64,000 nt of DNA. Source: Actinacidiphila oryziradicis. GTDB lineage: Bacteria; Actinomycetota; Actinomycetes; Streptomycetales; Streptomycetaceae. The position numbers and the translations under genes are program-made. The stretch spans positions 96,775 through 160,774 of the forward strand of contig NZ_SUMC01000016.1 in assembly GCF_005047355.1 (NCBI RefSeq), written 5' to 3'. How positions within the stretch are numbered: the stretch's first letter is position 1; each line of letters opens with the position of its first letter. Below the pieces are notes generated by a model that was given only the letters and a program-made list of their open reading frames with translations, was not told where the DNA came from and did no database searches. Of this stretch, positions 24,509-33,222 are shown piece by piece.

Positions 24509-25357
24509 ATGTCTGTCCTGGTACCCGGCAAGCTCTCGCCCCCCCGCCCCGTCCCCGCGTCGATCCCGCGTCCCGAGTACGTGGGGAAGCCCGCGCCGAC
24601 GCCGTACACAGGCCCGGAGGTGCAGAGCGCGGAGATCATCGAGAAGATGCGGATCGCGTCGCGGATCGCCGCCCGGGCGATGGAGGAGGCGGCGAAGCAC
24701 ATAGCGCCGGGCGTGACGACGGACGAGTTGGACGCGGTGGCGCACGAGTACATGTGCGACCACCAGGCATACCCGTCGGACCTGGGCTACCGGGGGTTCC
24801 CGAAGTCACTGTGCGCGTCGGTCAATGAGGTGATCTGCCACGGCATCCCGGACTCGACGGTCCTTCAGGACGGGGACATCGTCAACCTCGATGTGACGGC
24901 GTTCATCCACGGGGTGCACGGCGACACCAATGCCACGTACTTCGTCGGGGACGTGGACGAGGAGTCGAAACTGCTGGTGGAGCGCACCCGGGAGTCGCTG
25001 AACCGGGCGATCAAGGCGGTCAGGCCGGGCCGGCAGATCAATGTGATCGGCCGGGTGATCGAGTCGTACGCCAAGCGCTTCGACTACGGCGTCGTAAGGG
25101 ACTTCACCGGGCACGGCATCAATACGTCGTTCCACTCCGGGCTGATCGTTCCGCACTACGACGACCCTCGCGCGACCACCGCGATCAGGCCCGGGATGAC
25201 CTTCACCATCGAGCCGATGCTGACCCTGGGTACGTACGAGTACGAGGTCTGGGAGGACGGCTGGACGGTCGTCACCAAGGACCGTAAGCGCACCGCGCAG
25301 TTCGAGCACACGCTTGTGGTGACCCACACCGGCGCGGAGATCCTGACGCTTCCTTGA
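24509..25357 (+). CDS. map: Type I methionine aminopeptidase
   Basis: A 282-residue MetAP. The five metal ligands can be placed in NLDVTAF, GDTNATY, GHGINTSFH, FTIEPMLT and QFEHTLVV. The enzyme removes the initiator Met from nascent proteins. A 40-residue N-terminal extension with an SH3-binding-like Pro-rich stretch (SPPRPVPASIPRP) is typical of actinobacterial MetAP-Ic. The genome very likely has another map in a ribosomal operon, so this is the accessory copy. The start at 24509 is supported by the conserved extension. Confidence 0.95.
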   Translation: MSVLVPGKLSPPRPVPASIPRPEYVGKPAPTPYTGPEVQSAEIIEKMRIASRIAARAMEEAAKHIAPGVTTDELDAVAHEYMCDHQAYPSDLGYRGFPKSLCASVNEVICHGIPDSTVLQDGDIVNLDVTAFIHGVHGDTNATYFVGDVDEESKLLVERTRESLNRAIKAVRPGRQINVIGRVIESYAKRFDYGVVRDFTGHGINTSFHSGLIVPHYDDPRATTAIRPGMTFTIEPMLTLGTYEYEVWEDGWTVVTKDRKRTAQFEHTLVVTHTGAEILTLP

Positions 25358-25396
25358 CTATTCCATTACTTTTGCTTGACTAAAATCCGGGCAAAG

Positions 25397-25415
25397 TAAG
25401 GTGAGCCTAAGATAA
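25397..25415 (+). promoter_or_regulatory. DmdR1/IdeR iron box upstream of efeO
   Basis: TAAGGTGAGCCTAAGATAA matches the DtxR-family consensus (TTAGGTGAGCCTAACCTAA as read on this strand) at about 15 of 19 positions. It sits 88 bases before efeO. Two TTGACT motifs lie just upstream. Under iron sufficiency the regulator would bind here and repress the efe genes. Confidence 0.75.
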
Positions 25416-25502
25416 GTTAGGGCAGCCTTCCCAAAGGTGATGTCCGCTCGATCTTTTGGCCTGCCTTCTTTCTGAGCTTTCTGAGCCGCCTGGAGTAGAC
25501 CC

Positions 25503-26654
25503 ATGTCGTCCGTCCGCATGTCAGCTGTTGCCGCCGCAGGCATGGTGGTCGCGGTCACCGCCGTCACAGGCTGCGCAGAGAAGTCGGAGGGTAAGGGGAG
25601 CTCCGGCGCGATCACGGTGACCGCGACCGACAGCAAGTGCGAGGTGTCGAAGACCTCCTTCCCTGCCGGGCATGTGCAGCTGGCGGTGCAGAACAAGGGA
25701 TCCAAGGTCACCGAGGTCTACGTCTACACACCGAGCGACAAGATCGTCACCGAGCGGGAGAACATCGGCCCGGGTACCAGGGCGACCGTCACCGCCGAGA
25801 TCAAGGCGGGCACATACGAGATCGCCTGCAAGCCCGGCATGAAGGGCGACGGCATCCGGCAGAAGATCACCGCCACCGGCAAGGGCGCGGCCAAGAAGAC
25901 CGACCCCCGGCTGGACGCCGCGGTGGCCTCGTACCGCAAATACGCCCAGGAGCAGGCGGACCTGACGATCCCGGCGGTGCAGAAGTTCGCCGACGCGGTC
26001 AAGAAGGGCGACGTCGAGGCCGCGAAGGCGCAGTTCGCCACCTCCCGGATCGGGTGGGAGCGGACCGAACCGGTCGCGGAGTCCTTCGGCGACATCGACC
26101 CTAAGACCGACACCCGTGAGGACGGTCTGGAGGACGGCCAGAAGTGGACCGGTTGGCACCGCCTGGAGAAGGCACTGTGGAAGGACAAGAAGATCGGCTC
26201 GGCGGAGAAAACCCTCGCCGATCAGCTGGTCACCGACCTCAAGGACTGGCAGAAGCGGGTCGGCAAGGCCGACATCACCCCCACCAGCATGGCCAACGGC
26301 GCCAAGGAGCTGATGGACGAGGTCGCCACCGGCAAGGTCACCGGCGAGGAAGACCGCTACAGCCACACCGACCTCTCGGACTTCAAGGCGAATGTCGAGG
26401 GCGCCCAGCAGGCGTACGAGCTGCTGAAGCCGGTCGCCGCCGAGAATGACGCGGCGCTGACCAAGGAGCTCGACAAGCAGTTCACGGCGATCGGCACCCT
26501 GCTCGTCCAGTACCGCAAGAGCGGTAGCTCGTCGGGGGTGGAGTTCGTCTCGTACGACACCGTCGGCAAGGCCGACCGCAAGAAGCTCTCGGACGCGGTG
26601 AACTCGCTGGCCGAGCCGCTGTCGCGGCTGGCCGCCGCAGTGGTCGCGAAGTAG
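25503..26654 (+). CDS. efeO: EfeO iron-uptake lipoprotein (imelysin/M75 domain)
   Basis: A 383-residue lipoprotein. The signal peptide ends in the lipobox VTGC at Cys 24. The cupredoxin-like EfeO-N domain follows (about 35-120), then an imelysin-type M75 helical domain with the RIGWERTEP motif and the GWHRLEKALW segment. EfeO binds ferrous or ferric iron outside the membrane and passes it to EfeB/EfeU. It is the first gene of efeOBU, behind the iron box. The 116-base gap to efeB suggests an internal RNA processing or terminator site but still one unit. Confidence 0.94.
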   Translation: MSSVRMSAVAAAGMVVAVTAVTGCAEKSEGKGSSGAITVTATDSKCEVSKTSFPAGHVQLAVQNKGSKVTEVYVYTPSDKIVTERENIGPGTRATVTAEIKAGTYEIACKPGMKGDGIRQKITATGKGAAKKTDPRLDAAVASYRKYAQEQADLTIPAVQKFADAVKKGDVEAAKAQFATSRIGWERTEPVAESFGDIDPKTDTREDGLEDGQKWTGWHRLEKALWKDKKIGSAEKTLADQLVTDLKDWQKRVGKADITPTSMANGAKELMDEVATGKVTGEEDRYSHTDLSDFKANVEGAQQAYELLKPVAAENDAALTKELDKQFTAIGTLLVQYRKSGSSSGVEFVSYDTVGKADRKKLSDAVNSLAEPLSRLAAAVVAK

Positions 26655-26770
26655 CCGGGTCCGCACCGGCACGGGTTCGTCCTCAATCGCCGGACGGGCC
26701 GGACGGGTGGACGGGCCGGACGAGCCGGAAAAGGGCGCTCCAGGACACAGCGGCAGGAAGGCAGAAGCTC

Positions 26771-28054
26771 ATGGCTGACGAACCCGCGCTCAGCGCGGGC
26801 ATCGCGTTCGCGCCGGCCGAGGCGAGCGCGGTGGTAGCCCGCCGGCGAGTCATCGGCTGGGGCGGCGCGGGCGTCGTGCTCGGTGCCACCGCGGGCGGGA
26901 GCGCCGTGGCGGCCGTGCGGTCGGACAACGGTACGCGGACCGCTGCCGCGGCCGGTGAGGCGGTGGCGTTCCACGGCACGCACCAGGCCGGGATCGTCAC
27001 ACCGGTGCAGGACCGGCTGCACTTCGCGGCGTTCGACATCACCACCGACGACCGGGACGAGATCGTCCGGCTGCTCAAGGACTGGACGGCGGCGGCCCGG
27101 CTGATGGCCGAGGGCAGGCCGGTCGGCGAGGGCGCGGTCGGCGGACTCGCGGAGGCGCCGCCGGACGACACCGGGGAGGCGCTGGGCCTCCAGCCGTCGC
27201 GGCTGACGCTGACGGTGGGCTTCGGGCCCGGATTGTTCAGCCGGTTGGGACTGAGCCGTCCCGAAGCCCTGGTCGACCTGCCGAAGTTCCCCGGCGACGC
27301 GCTCGACACGCGCCGCAGCGGCGGCGATCTGTGCGTACAGGCGTGCGCGGACGATCCGCAGGTCGCGGTGCACGCGATCCGCAATCTGGCCCGTATCGGC
27401 TTCGGGAAGGTCGCGGTCCGCTGGTCGCAGCTCGGCTTCGGCAAGACGTCCTCGACAACGCCGGAGGCACAGACCCCGCGCAATCTGATGGGCTTCAAGG
27501 ACGGCACGCACAATGTCGCCGGTTCCGACCGGGCCGCGCAGAGCAAGCACGTGTGGGTGGCGCAGAAGGACGGCCCGGCCTGGATGGCCGGCGGGTCGTA
27601 TCTGGTCGCCCGCCGCATCCGGATGCACATCGAGACCTGGGACCGCACCTCGCTCAAGGAGCAGGAGGACGTCTTCGGCCGCACGAAGGGCGAGGGCGCC
27701 CCGATCGGCCGGAAGCGCGAGCGGGACACCCCGGACTTCAGGGCGATGAAGGCGGACGCGCATGTCCGCCTCGCGCACCCGGACAACAGCGGGGCGACGA
27801 TCCTGCGCCGGGGCTACTCCTTCACGGACGGCACCGACGGGCTCGGCAGGCTGGAGGCCGGGCTGTTCTTCCTCGCGTACCAACGTGATGTGCGCTCGGG
27901 CTTCATCTCGCTGCAGAAGCAGCTGGCGAAGCACGACGCGCTCAACGAGTACATCCAGCATGTGGGTTCGGCGGTCTTCGCCGTGCCGCCGGGCGTCAGC
28001 GGCAGCGACGACTGGTGGGGCCGGACCCTTTTCGAGACCGCTGAAGGAGCGTGA
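26771..28054 (+). CDS. efeB: EfeB, Dyp-type heme peroxidase
   Basis: A 427-residue peroxidase with a twin-arginine signal (ARRRVIGWGGAGVVLGA), so it is exported folded with heme. The Dyp core begins near residue 58. Its hallmark GFKDGTHN (GxxDG) lies near residue 240 and the proximal heme His is expected in AHPDNSG. EfeB oxidises ferrous iron or extracts iron from heme during uptake. The start at 26771 follows an AGGAAGG ribosome-binding site. It ends 6 bp before efeU. Confidence 0.95.
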   Translation: MADEPALSAGIAFAPAEASAVVARRRVIGWGGAGVVLGATAGGSAVAAVRSDNGTRTAAAAGEAVAFHGTHQAGIVTPVQDRLHFAAFDITTDDRDEIVRLLKDWTAAARLMAEGRPVGEGAVGGLAEAPPDDTGEALGLQPSRLTLTVGFGPGLFSRLGLSRPEALVDLPKFPGDALDTRRSGGDLCVQACADDPQVAVHAIRNLARIGFGKVAVRWSQLGFGKTSSTTPEAQTPRNLMGFKDGTHNVAGSDRAAQSKHVWVAQKDGPAWMAGGSYLVARRIRMHIETWDRTSLKEQEDVFGRTKGEGAPIGRKRERDTPDFRAMKADAHVRLAHPDNSGATILRRGYSFTDGTDGLGRLEAGLFFLAYQRDVRSGFISLQKQLAKHDALNEYIQHVGSAVFAVPPGVSGSDDWWGRTLFETAEGA

Positions 28055-28060
28055 TCAAGC

Positions 28061-29041
28061 GTGATCGGCAACTATCTGATCGGCCTGCGCGAGGGGCTGG
28101 AGGCCAGCCTGGTCGTCTGCATCCTCATCGCCTACCTGGTCAAGTCCGGCCGCAAGGAGAAGCTGCCGCCGGTCTGGGCGGGTGTCGGCCTCGCGGTGGC
28201 GCTCAGCCTCGCCTTCGGCGCGGCCCTGCAGTACGGCTCGTCGACGCTGACCTTCGAGGCCCAGGAAGCGCTCGGCGGCTCACTGTCGATCATCTCGGTG
28301 GGCCTGGTGACCTGGATGGTCTTCTGGATGCGGCGCACCGCGCGGCACCTCAAGGCCGAGCTGCACGGCAAGCTGGACGCCGCGCTGGCACTGGGCACCG
28401 GCGCACTGGTGGCGACCGCCTTCCTGGCGGTGGGCCGCGAGGGGCTGGAGACCTCGCTGTTCATCTGGACGGCGGTACAGGCCACCGACGACGGGGTCCG
28501 GCCGCTGGTCGGGGCCGCCCTGGGGCTGCTGACCGCGGTGCTCCTGGGCTGGCTGTTCTACCGGGGCGCGCTGCGGATCAACCTGGCGAAGTTCTTCACC
28601 TGGACCGGCGCGATGCTGGTCGTCGTGGCGGCCGGCGTGCTCGCGTACGGCGTCCACGATCTCCAGGAGGCCGGCTGGGTGCCGGGGCTCGGCAGCCGGG
28701 CCTTCGACATCAGCACGACGATTCCCCCGGACAGCTGGTACGGCACGCTCCTCAAGGGCGTTTTCAACTTCCAGCCGGACCCGACATGGCTGCAGGTCAC
28801 GGTCTGGGTGCTCTACCTCGTGCCGACGATGTTCCTCTTCCTGGCCCCCGGTAGGGTGGCGGCGCCGACCACCACTCCCACTGCCCCGAAGGAGCCCCAG
28901 CCCGATGACTCGCAGGTCCCGGACGCGCCGGTCGCGCTTGCTGACGGCGGCGGCACTGTTGACGCTGACGGCGGCGACGATGACCGGGTGCGTGACGGTG
29001 CACGGGGAGCGGGCGCTCGTACCGGCGGTGACGAAAGCTGA
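28061..29041 (+). CDS. efeU: EfeU iron permease
   Basis: A 326-residue permease of the Ftr1/EfeU family with seven membrane segments. The two iron-binding REXXE motifs are REGLEAS near residue 8 and REGLETS near residue 128. It imports iron with EfeO/EfeB. The GTG at 28061 gives the normal IGNYLIGLREGLEAS start. The family usually ends near residue 280. Here about 55 extra residues (PTTTPTAPKEPQ onward, acidic and Gly-rich) overlap the next gene by 137 bp, so the usual stop seems lost or shifted. Confidence 0.92.
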   Translation: MIGNYLIGLREGLEASLVVCILIAYLVKSGRKEKLPPVWAGVGLAVALSLAFGAALQYGSSTLTFEAQEALGGSLSIISVGLVTWMVFWMRRTARHLKAELHGKLDAALALGTGALVATAFLAVGREGLETSLFIWTAVQATDDGVRPLVGAALGLLTAVLLGWLFYRGALRINLAKFFTWTGAMLVVVAAGVLAYGVHDLQEAGWVPGLGSRAFDISTTIPPDSWYGTLLKGVFNFQPDPTWLQVTVWVLYLVPTMFLFLAPGRVAAPTTTPTAPKEPQPDDSQVPDAPVALADGGGTVDADGGDDDRVRDGARGAGARTGGDES

Positions 29042-29897
29042 GGCCGCCAAGACCCTCAGCGATTTCGCCAGGACCAACAACAAGGCCAACCGGGCGTACG
29101 ACGCGACACTCATCTCCAGCATCGAGACCGGCTCCCGGGGCGCCATCGACGAGGCCGGGCTGAAGGCGCACCACGCCGCCTCGCCGGGCGGCAATCCCAC
29201 CTACACGCCCATCAAGCTGACCGACGCGCACTACCTCATACCCCAGCAGCGCGGCTGGCCCAAGTGGTTCGTCGCCGACGTCCACAGCAGTCAGACGCCC
29301 AACAGCCGCTGGCTGCTGGCGTTCCAGCGCGGCAGCGCGAGCGACTCGTGGAAGGCGTCGTACCTCGGGGTGGCACCGGAGAGCGCGCTGCCCAAGCTCG
29401 CCCGGGACAAGGACGGCTATGTCGAGCCGGTGCCGGTGACCGGCTCCGATCTGCTGGTGCAGCCGGCCCTGCTGGGCAGCGACTACGCCGACTACCTGCA
29501 GCGGGGCGCCAAGGGCTCGGATGTCTTCGCCGCCGGTGACGCGACCTCCGGGGAGCGCGCCACACGTGCCAAGGATTCCCGCTCCGCCGACTCCGTGACG
29601 CTGTACGCCGACCAGCCCGCGAGCCCCGGCGCCTTCCTGCCCTTCGCGCTGCGCACCAAGGGCGGCGGTGCGCTGGTGTTCTTCAGCACCCGCCACACCG
29701 CGAAGACCGCCTACCGCACCGGTGTGACCCCGCCGGTCGACCAGTTCGTCACGGCACTCATGACCGGCACCGCCAAGCACGCGGTGACCCTGGACCAGGT
29801 CTCCGAGCAGTTGGTCACCGTGCCGGCCAAGGCGGACGGCGGCAAGGTGCGGTTTCTGAGCCGGCTGGTGGGGCTGGTGGCGGCGAAGGGCGAGTAG
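28905..29897 (+). CDS. Secreted lipoprotein of unknown function
   Basis: A 330-residue lipoprotein. A basic N-terminus (MTRRSRTRRSR) and hydrophobic stretch end at the lipobox TMTGC (Cys 29). The mature part has NTF2-like or DUF-type features around ARTNNKANRAYD and many aromatic-Pro motifs (RGWPKWFVADV). I do not recognise a catalytic motif. It begins inside the 3' part of efeU, 137 bp before that stop, in another frame. The overlap suggests co-expression with the iron-uptake genes, though a function in iron uptake is only a guess. Confidence 0.75.
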   Translation: MTRRSRTRRSRLLTAAALLTLTAATMTGCVTVHGERALVPAVTKAEAAKTLSDFARTNNKANRAYDATLISSIETGSRGAIDEAGLKAHHAASPGGNPTYTPIKLTDAHYLIPQQRGWPKWFVADVHSSQTPNSRWLLAFQRGSASDSWKASYLGVAPESALPKLARDKDGYVEPVPVTGSDLLVQPALLGSDYADYLQRGAKGSDVFAAGDATSGERATRAKDSRSADSVTLYADQPASPGAFLPFALRTKGGGALVFFSTRHTAKTAYRTGVTPPVDQFVTALMTGTAKHAVTLDQVSEQLVTVPAKADGGKVRFLSRLVGLVAAKGE

Positions 29898-29921
29898 ATC
29901 AGGGCTGGGCCCGAATAGGGT

Positions 29922-30662
29922 CTAAAGCGGCCAGGCCGCCGCTTCTGGCTGGTGCCCCATCTGGGAGCTCGCGTCGTTGAGGATCTCCAGCAGCGGCAGG
30001 GGGTCGGGAAGTGCCCGGTCGGGGCCGTGTCCCGGGAGCCATTCGACCCCGTCGCCGGACGGCAGCCGGGAGGGCGGCAGCAGCACATAGCTGCCTCGGC
30101 AGTGCCAGCGCAGACCGGGGTGCTCGTCGAGGGTCTCGGGATGGCAGTCGAGCTCGCAGGGCCACCACTCGTCCTCGTCGACGGGCGTGCCCCGGGTGGC
30201 GGTGAAGAAGAGCAGCCGCTCCGCGCTGTAGGAGGCGACGGGGCCGACGGCCGAGGCGTCCTCGGTCGCCAGCCGCGCCAGGGCGATCCGCCCCGCTCCG
30301 GCGGGGACGTCGAGGACGTCGTGGCTGCTGCCGGTGGGGGTGATGAAGTTGGCGAGCGGCTGGCCGCGCAGCCAGTGCGTGATCTTCTCCGGGTCGGTGG
30401 TGGCCTGGCTGGCCCAGGCGAACGAGACCGGGTGCATCCCCGGTGTGGGACAGCCGATCCGGTCGCAGGAGCAGCGGTAGCCCGACACGCCCGAGGGGTG
30501 GGCCGCGGGTGCCAACGAGAAGGTCGCGGCGGCGGCCGACAGCAGCAGGTCCTCGCGGCGCAGATCCTCGCGGCTCCGGGCTGCCGGGGCCGCGTCCGCC
30601 CTGTCGTCGCCGTCCCCGGATCGGCGGCGCAGCCAGTCGGACAGCCTGCTCTTGCCTGCCAT
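29922..30662 (-). CDS. Bifunctional DNA primase/polymerase-domain protein
   Basis: A 246-residue protein with the N-terminal domain of prim-pol proteins. CSCDRIGCPTPGMHP (Cys-rich, then His) near residue 75, WASQATTDPEKI and the VLDVPAGAG segment with its acidic residue are the family landmarks. No helicase or ATPase domain follows. Stand-alone versions are common on streptomycete chromosomes and may be relics of plasmid or phage replication modules, or have unknown chromosomal roles. The ATG at 30662 gives the usual MAGKSRLSDWLRRR start. It is convergent with the lipoprotein gene. Confidence 0.78.
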   Translation of the reverse strand: MAGKSRLSDWLRRRSGDGDDRADAAPAARSREDLRREDLLLSAAAATFSLAPAAHPSGVSGYRCSCDRIGCPTPGMHPVSFAWASQATTDPEKITHWLRGQPLANFITPTGSSHDVLDVPAGAGRIALARLATEDASAVGPVASYSAERLLFFTATRGTPVDEDEWWPCELDCHPETLDEHPGLRWHCRGSYVLLPPSRLPSGDGVEWLPGHGPDRALPDPLPLLEILNDASSQMGHQPEAAAWPL

Positions 30663-30828
30663 CAATCCCCTTCCCTCGCCCCGTGAACTCCGTATTCCAC
30701 CGTACGTAACGCCCACATGACCAGAAGTGGAATCCACGGATGGTGCACCTATCCTGCTCCCTGTCAGGGCGCTGTGCGTACCCGGGGTGGCATCTGAGTG
30801 TCACCCATTCGGGGGATAATTACTGATA

Positions 30829-31713
30829 ATGGCGGTACATTCGCTTAATGTGATTCAGGTGATCAAGCGAGCCATCTTGACCTTCGCCGCGGCACTGTCG
30901 CTCACCAGCCCGGCCCTGCCTCCCGCGACAGTGGCCTACCAGACACCCGTGAAGCCCACCCCGATCACCTACATCGCCCACCGGGGCGGCTCCCTGGAAG
31001 TGCCGGAGAACAGCATGGAGGGCCTGCGCGCGGCCTACCAGCGGGGCACCGCTCAGATCCTGGACTTCGACACCCGGCTGCTCGCCGACGGCACACCCGT
31101 CGTCATGCACGACGCGACCCTGGACCGTACGACCGAGGAAACCGGCCCGGTGCGGAACCTGACCCTGGCGGAGTGGAAGCTCGTACGGATCATGCCGCGC
31201 CCCGAGCTGGGCCCCGGCTGGCATCCCGAGCGGCCGCCGACCGTGGCGGAGGTGCTGGATGCTTTCGGCGGCCGGATCCGGCTGACGCTGGAGGCGAAGG
31301 ACCCGGAGAGCCTGCCCGCGCTGGCCCGGATGATCAAGGAGCGGAAGCTGACGGCCTCGGTGTATGTCAACACCAATCTGCCGTCGCTCGCCCAGCAGAT
31401 CAAGAAGGACGGCCTGCTGACACAGCTGTGGCGGTCGGCTGCGCAGATGCGGACCGACCGGCCCGAGCAGTGGCGGGGCTTCGTGGACGCCTTCGATGTC
31501 GACTACCTCGCGAGCGACGCGGACCTGCGGAAGTTCGTACAGTCCGGGGTGCCGCAGGTATGGGCGCACACCATCACCACCGTGCGGGACCGGGACCGGG
31601 CACTGCGGCTGGGGTGCAACGGGATCATGACGGACGCGCCGGGACTCATGCGCCGGGGGGAGACGGGAGTAGGATCAGTTTTCCGACAGCATGTCGGCAA
31701 CCTATCGACTTAG
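30829..31713 (+). CDS. Glycerophosphodiester phosphodiesterase
   Basis: A 294-residue secreted protein. The N-terminus (basic, then FAAALSLTSPALPPATVA) is a signal peptide. The GDPD domain follows from residue 47 with AHRGG, the PENSMEG loop, and VMHDATLDRTT as the catalytic and metal-binding motifs. It cleaves glycerophosphodiesters from lipids or teichoic acids to recover glycerol phosphate. The stop codon overlaps an iron box that precedes a heme oxygenase gene. It may share control with that gene, but it also has its own upstream region. Confidence 0.9.
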   Translation: MAVHSLNVIQVIKRAILTFAAALSLTSPALPPATVAYQTPVKPTPITYIAHRGGSLEVPENSMEGLRAAYQRGTAQILDFDTRLLADGTPVVMHDATLDRTTEETGPVRNLTLAEWKLVRIMPRPELGPGWHPERPPTVAEVLDAFGGRIRLTLEAKDPESLPALARMIKERKLTASVYVNTNLPSLAQQIKKDGLLTQLWRSAAQMRTDRPEQWRGFVDAFDVDYLASDADLRKFVQSGVPQVWAHTITTVRDRDRALRLGCNGIMTDAPGLMRRGETGVGSVFRQHVGNLST

Positions 31714-31728
31714 GTATACCTAAGTTAA
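31710..31728 (+). promoter_or_regulatory. DmdR1/IdeR iron box before heme oxygenase
   Basis: TTAGGTATACCTAAGTTAA contains the palindrome TTAGGTATACCTAA, a strong DtxR-family half-site pair. It overlaps the stop of the upstream gene and lies 42 bases before the TTG start. Repression by an iron regulator when iron is plentiful is expected. Confidence 0.75.
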
Positions 31729-31769
31729 CAGGATTCCCTCCAGGCGGAGGCCCGACGCAGGAGGTCCTC

Positions 31770-32453
31770 TTGGCTACGTACACGTCCCCGCCCACCTCAC
31801 CCTCCCCGTCTCCGTTCTCCACTGTCATCCGCACCGCGAGCCACGACCAGCACACCGAGGCCGAGAACTCCACCTTCATCAGCGACCTGCTCGGCGGACG
31901 CCTCGGCGTCGACGCCTTCGCCCGCTACACCGAGCAGCTGTGGTTCGTCTACCGGGCTCTGGAGGTCGCGGCGGACGGCCTGTCCGGCGACCCGGTCGCC
32001 GGACCCTTCGTACGACCGGAGCTCATGCGCGTCGCCGAACTCGAACGCGACCTCGACCACCTGCTCGGCACCGGCTGGCAACGCCACGCCGCGCCCCTCC
32101 CCGCCACCGCTGTCTACGCCGCCCGGGTCACCGAGACCGCCCGCGAGTGGCCGGCCGGCTATGTCGCCCACCACTACACCCGCTATCTCGGCGACCTCTC
32201 GGGCGGCCAGGTGATCCGTGACATCGCCGAGAAGACCTGGGGCTTCCGGCGCAAGGGTGACGGCGTCCGCTTCTACGTCTTCGAGCGGATCGGCAATCCG
32301 GCCGCCTTCAAGCGCGAATACCGCGCGCTGCTCGACGCCCTGCCGGTCGACGACCTGGAGAAGCAGCGTGTCGTCGACGAATGCCGGCGCGCTTTCGCTC
32401 TGAACAGCCGGGTCTTCGCGGAGCTGGGCGCCCGCTTCCCGCTCAGCGCGTAA
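31770..32453 (+). CDS. Heme oxygenase
   Basis: A 227-residue biliverdin-producing heme oxygenase. The N-terminal low-complexity stretch (about 1-16) is followed by TASHDQHTEAEN, where His 28 is the probable proximal heme ligand. YLGDLSGGQ is the distal Gly helix (GxxxG). It opens heme with O2 and electrons to biliverdin, CO and Fe2+, a way to gain iron. The TTG at 31770 is preceded by CAGGAGG at 5 bases' spacing, so it is preferred over a longer fusion with the upstream frame. It sits behind an iron box. Confidence 0.93.
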   Translation: MATYTSPPTSPSPSPFSTVIRTASHDQHTEAENSTFISDLLGGRLGVDAFARYTEQLWFVYRALEVAADGLSGDPVAGPFVRPELMRVAELERDLDHLLGTGWQRHAAPLPATAVYAARVTETAREWPAGYVAHHYTRYLGDLSGGQVIRDIAEKTWGFRRKGDGVRFYVFERIGNPAAFKREYRALLDALPVDDLEKQRVVDECRRAFALNSRVFAELGARFPLSA

Positions 32454-32587
32454 GAGGCCGCGCGAATAGGTGGGGCGGGTAAAAGCCGGGCTGCCGCAGG
32501 CACGTTCGGGTCTGCACAATCCGCCCCTCGTGCACGATCATGTGCGCTAAAGTGTGCGTTACCGCACACAAACTCGGGGGAGTACTC

Positions 32588-33187
32588 GTGTCGGAAACGG
32601 AAGTCACCACGGCCGACGGCGCCACTCCGGCGGAACCGGATGCCCTGCTCACCGAGATCGCCGCACTGCGCGCCGCGGCCCAGCAGTTCACCACGGCCAC
32701 CGCGCAGCAGCACGCTCTGGCGGAGCGCCGTGAAGAGATCATCACCCGGCTCCATGACGAGTTGCAGCGGTCGCGCCGCGGCGAACTCGACGCCGCGCTC
32801 GATCTCGTACGGAATTCCCTGATCCGGCTGCACGACCAGATCATCCGGCAGGCCGCCCAGCTCAAAGCGCCGCTCGGCGTGGAGGAGTTGACGGCGCTAC
32901 TGCGGGCGGTCGCCGATGACGCCGCGGACGCGGTGGCACAGACCGGCGTGGACCGGTATACGCCGAAGGCCGGAGAGCCGTACAACTCCGCGTGGCACCG
33001 GCCGGTGGGGCGGGTGGCGGCGGAAACGCCCGACGCGCACAATACGGTGGCCTCGTCGGTGGCGGCGGGCTTCGCACAGGACGAGCGGATCGTTCGCAAG
33101 GCCGAGGTGGTGGTGGCACTCTGGAGTCCACCGGTGGGAGCCGTGGACCCGACCACGCCCACGCCACCATCGCCGGAAGCGCGGTAG
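32588..33187 (+). CDS. GrpE-like nucleotide exchange factor
   Basis: A 199-residue protein. Residues about 20-85 form a coiled coil (LLTEIAALRAAAQQF, RLHDELQRSR). A compact domain follows with YNSAWHRPVGR and VVVALW near the end, resembling the GrpE beta domain. GrpE releases ADP from Hsp70. The N-terminus is Glu/Ala-rich. It directly precedes the Hsp70 gene by 35 bp, which supports the assignment. The GTG at 32588 has a GGGGGA ribosome-binding site. It is not the housekeeping grpE, since no dnaJ follows. Confidence 0.75.
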   Translation: MSETEVTTADGATPAEPDALLTEIAALRAAAQQFTTATAQQHALAERREEIITRLHDELQRSRRGELDAALDLVRNSLIRLHDQIIRQAAQLKAPLGVEELTALLRAVADDAADAVAQTGVDRYTPKAGEPYNSAWHRPVGRVAAETPDAHNTVASSVAAGFAQDERIVRKAEVVVALWSPPVGAVDPTTPTPPSPEAR

Positions 33188-33222
33188 GGCACTTCACGGA
33201 ACGTCGGACACGAGGGGGCCGT

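Noticed and set aside
24212..24763. Alternative minus-strand frames over the map start
   Set aside because: They overlap the conserved N-terminal extension of methionine aminopeptidase and lack family features; only the 72-residue frame 24249-24467 looks real.
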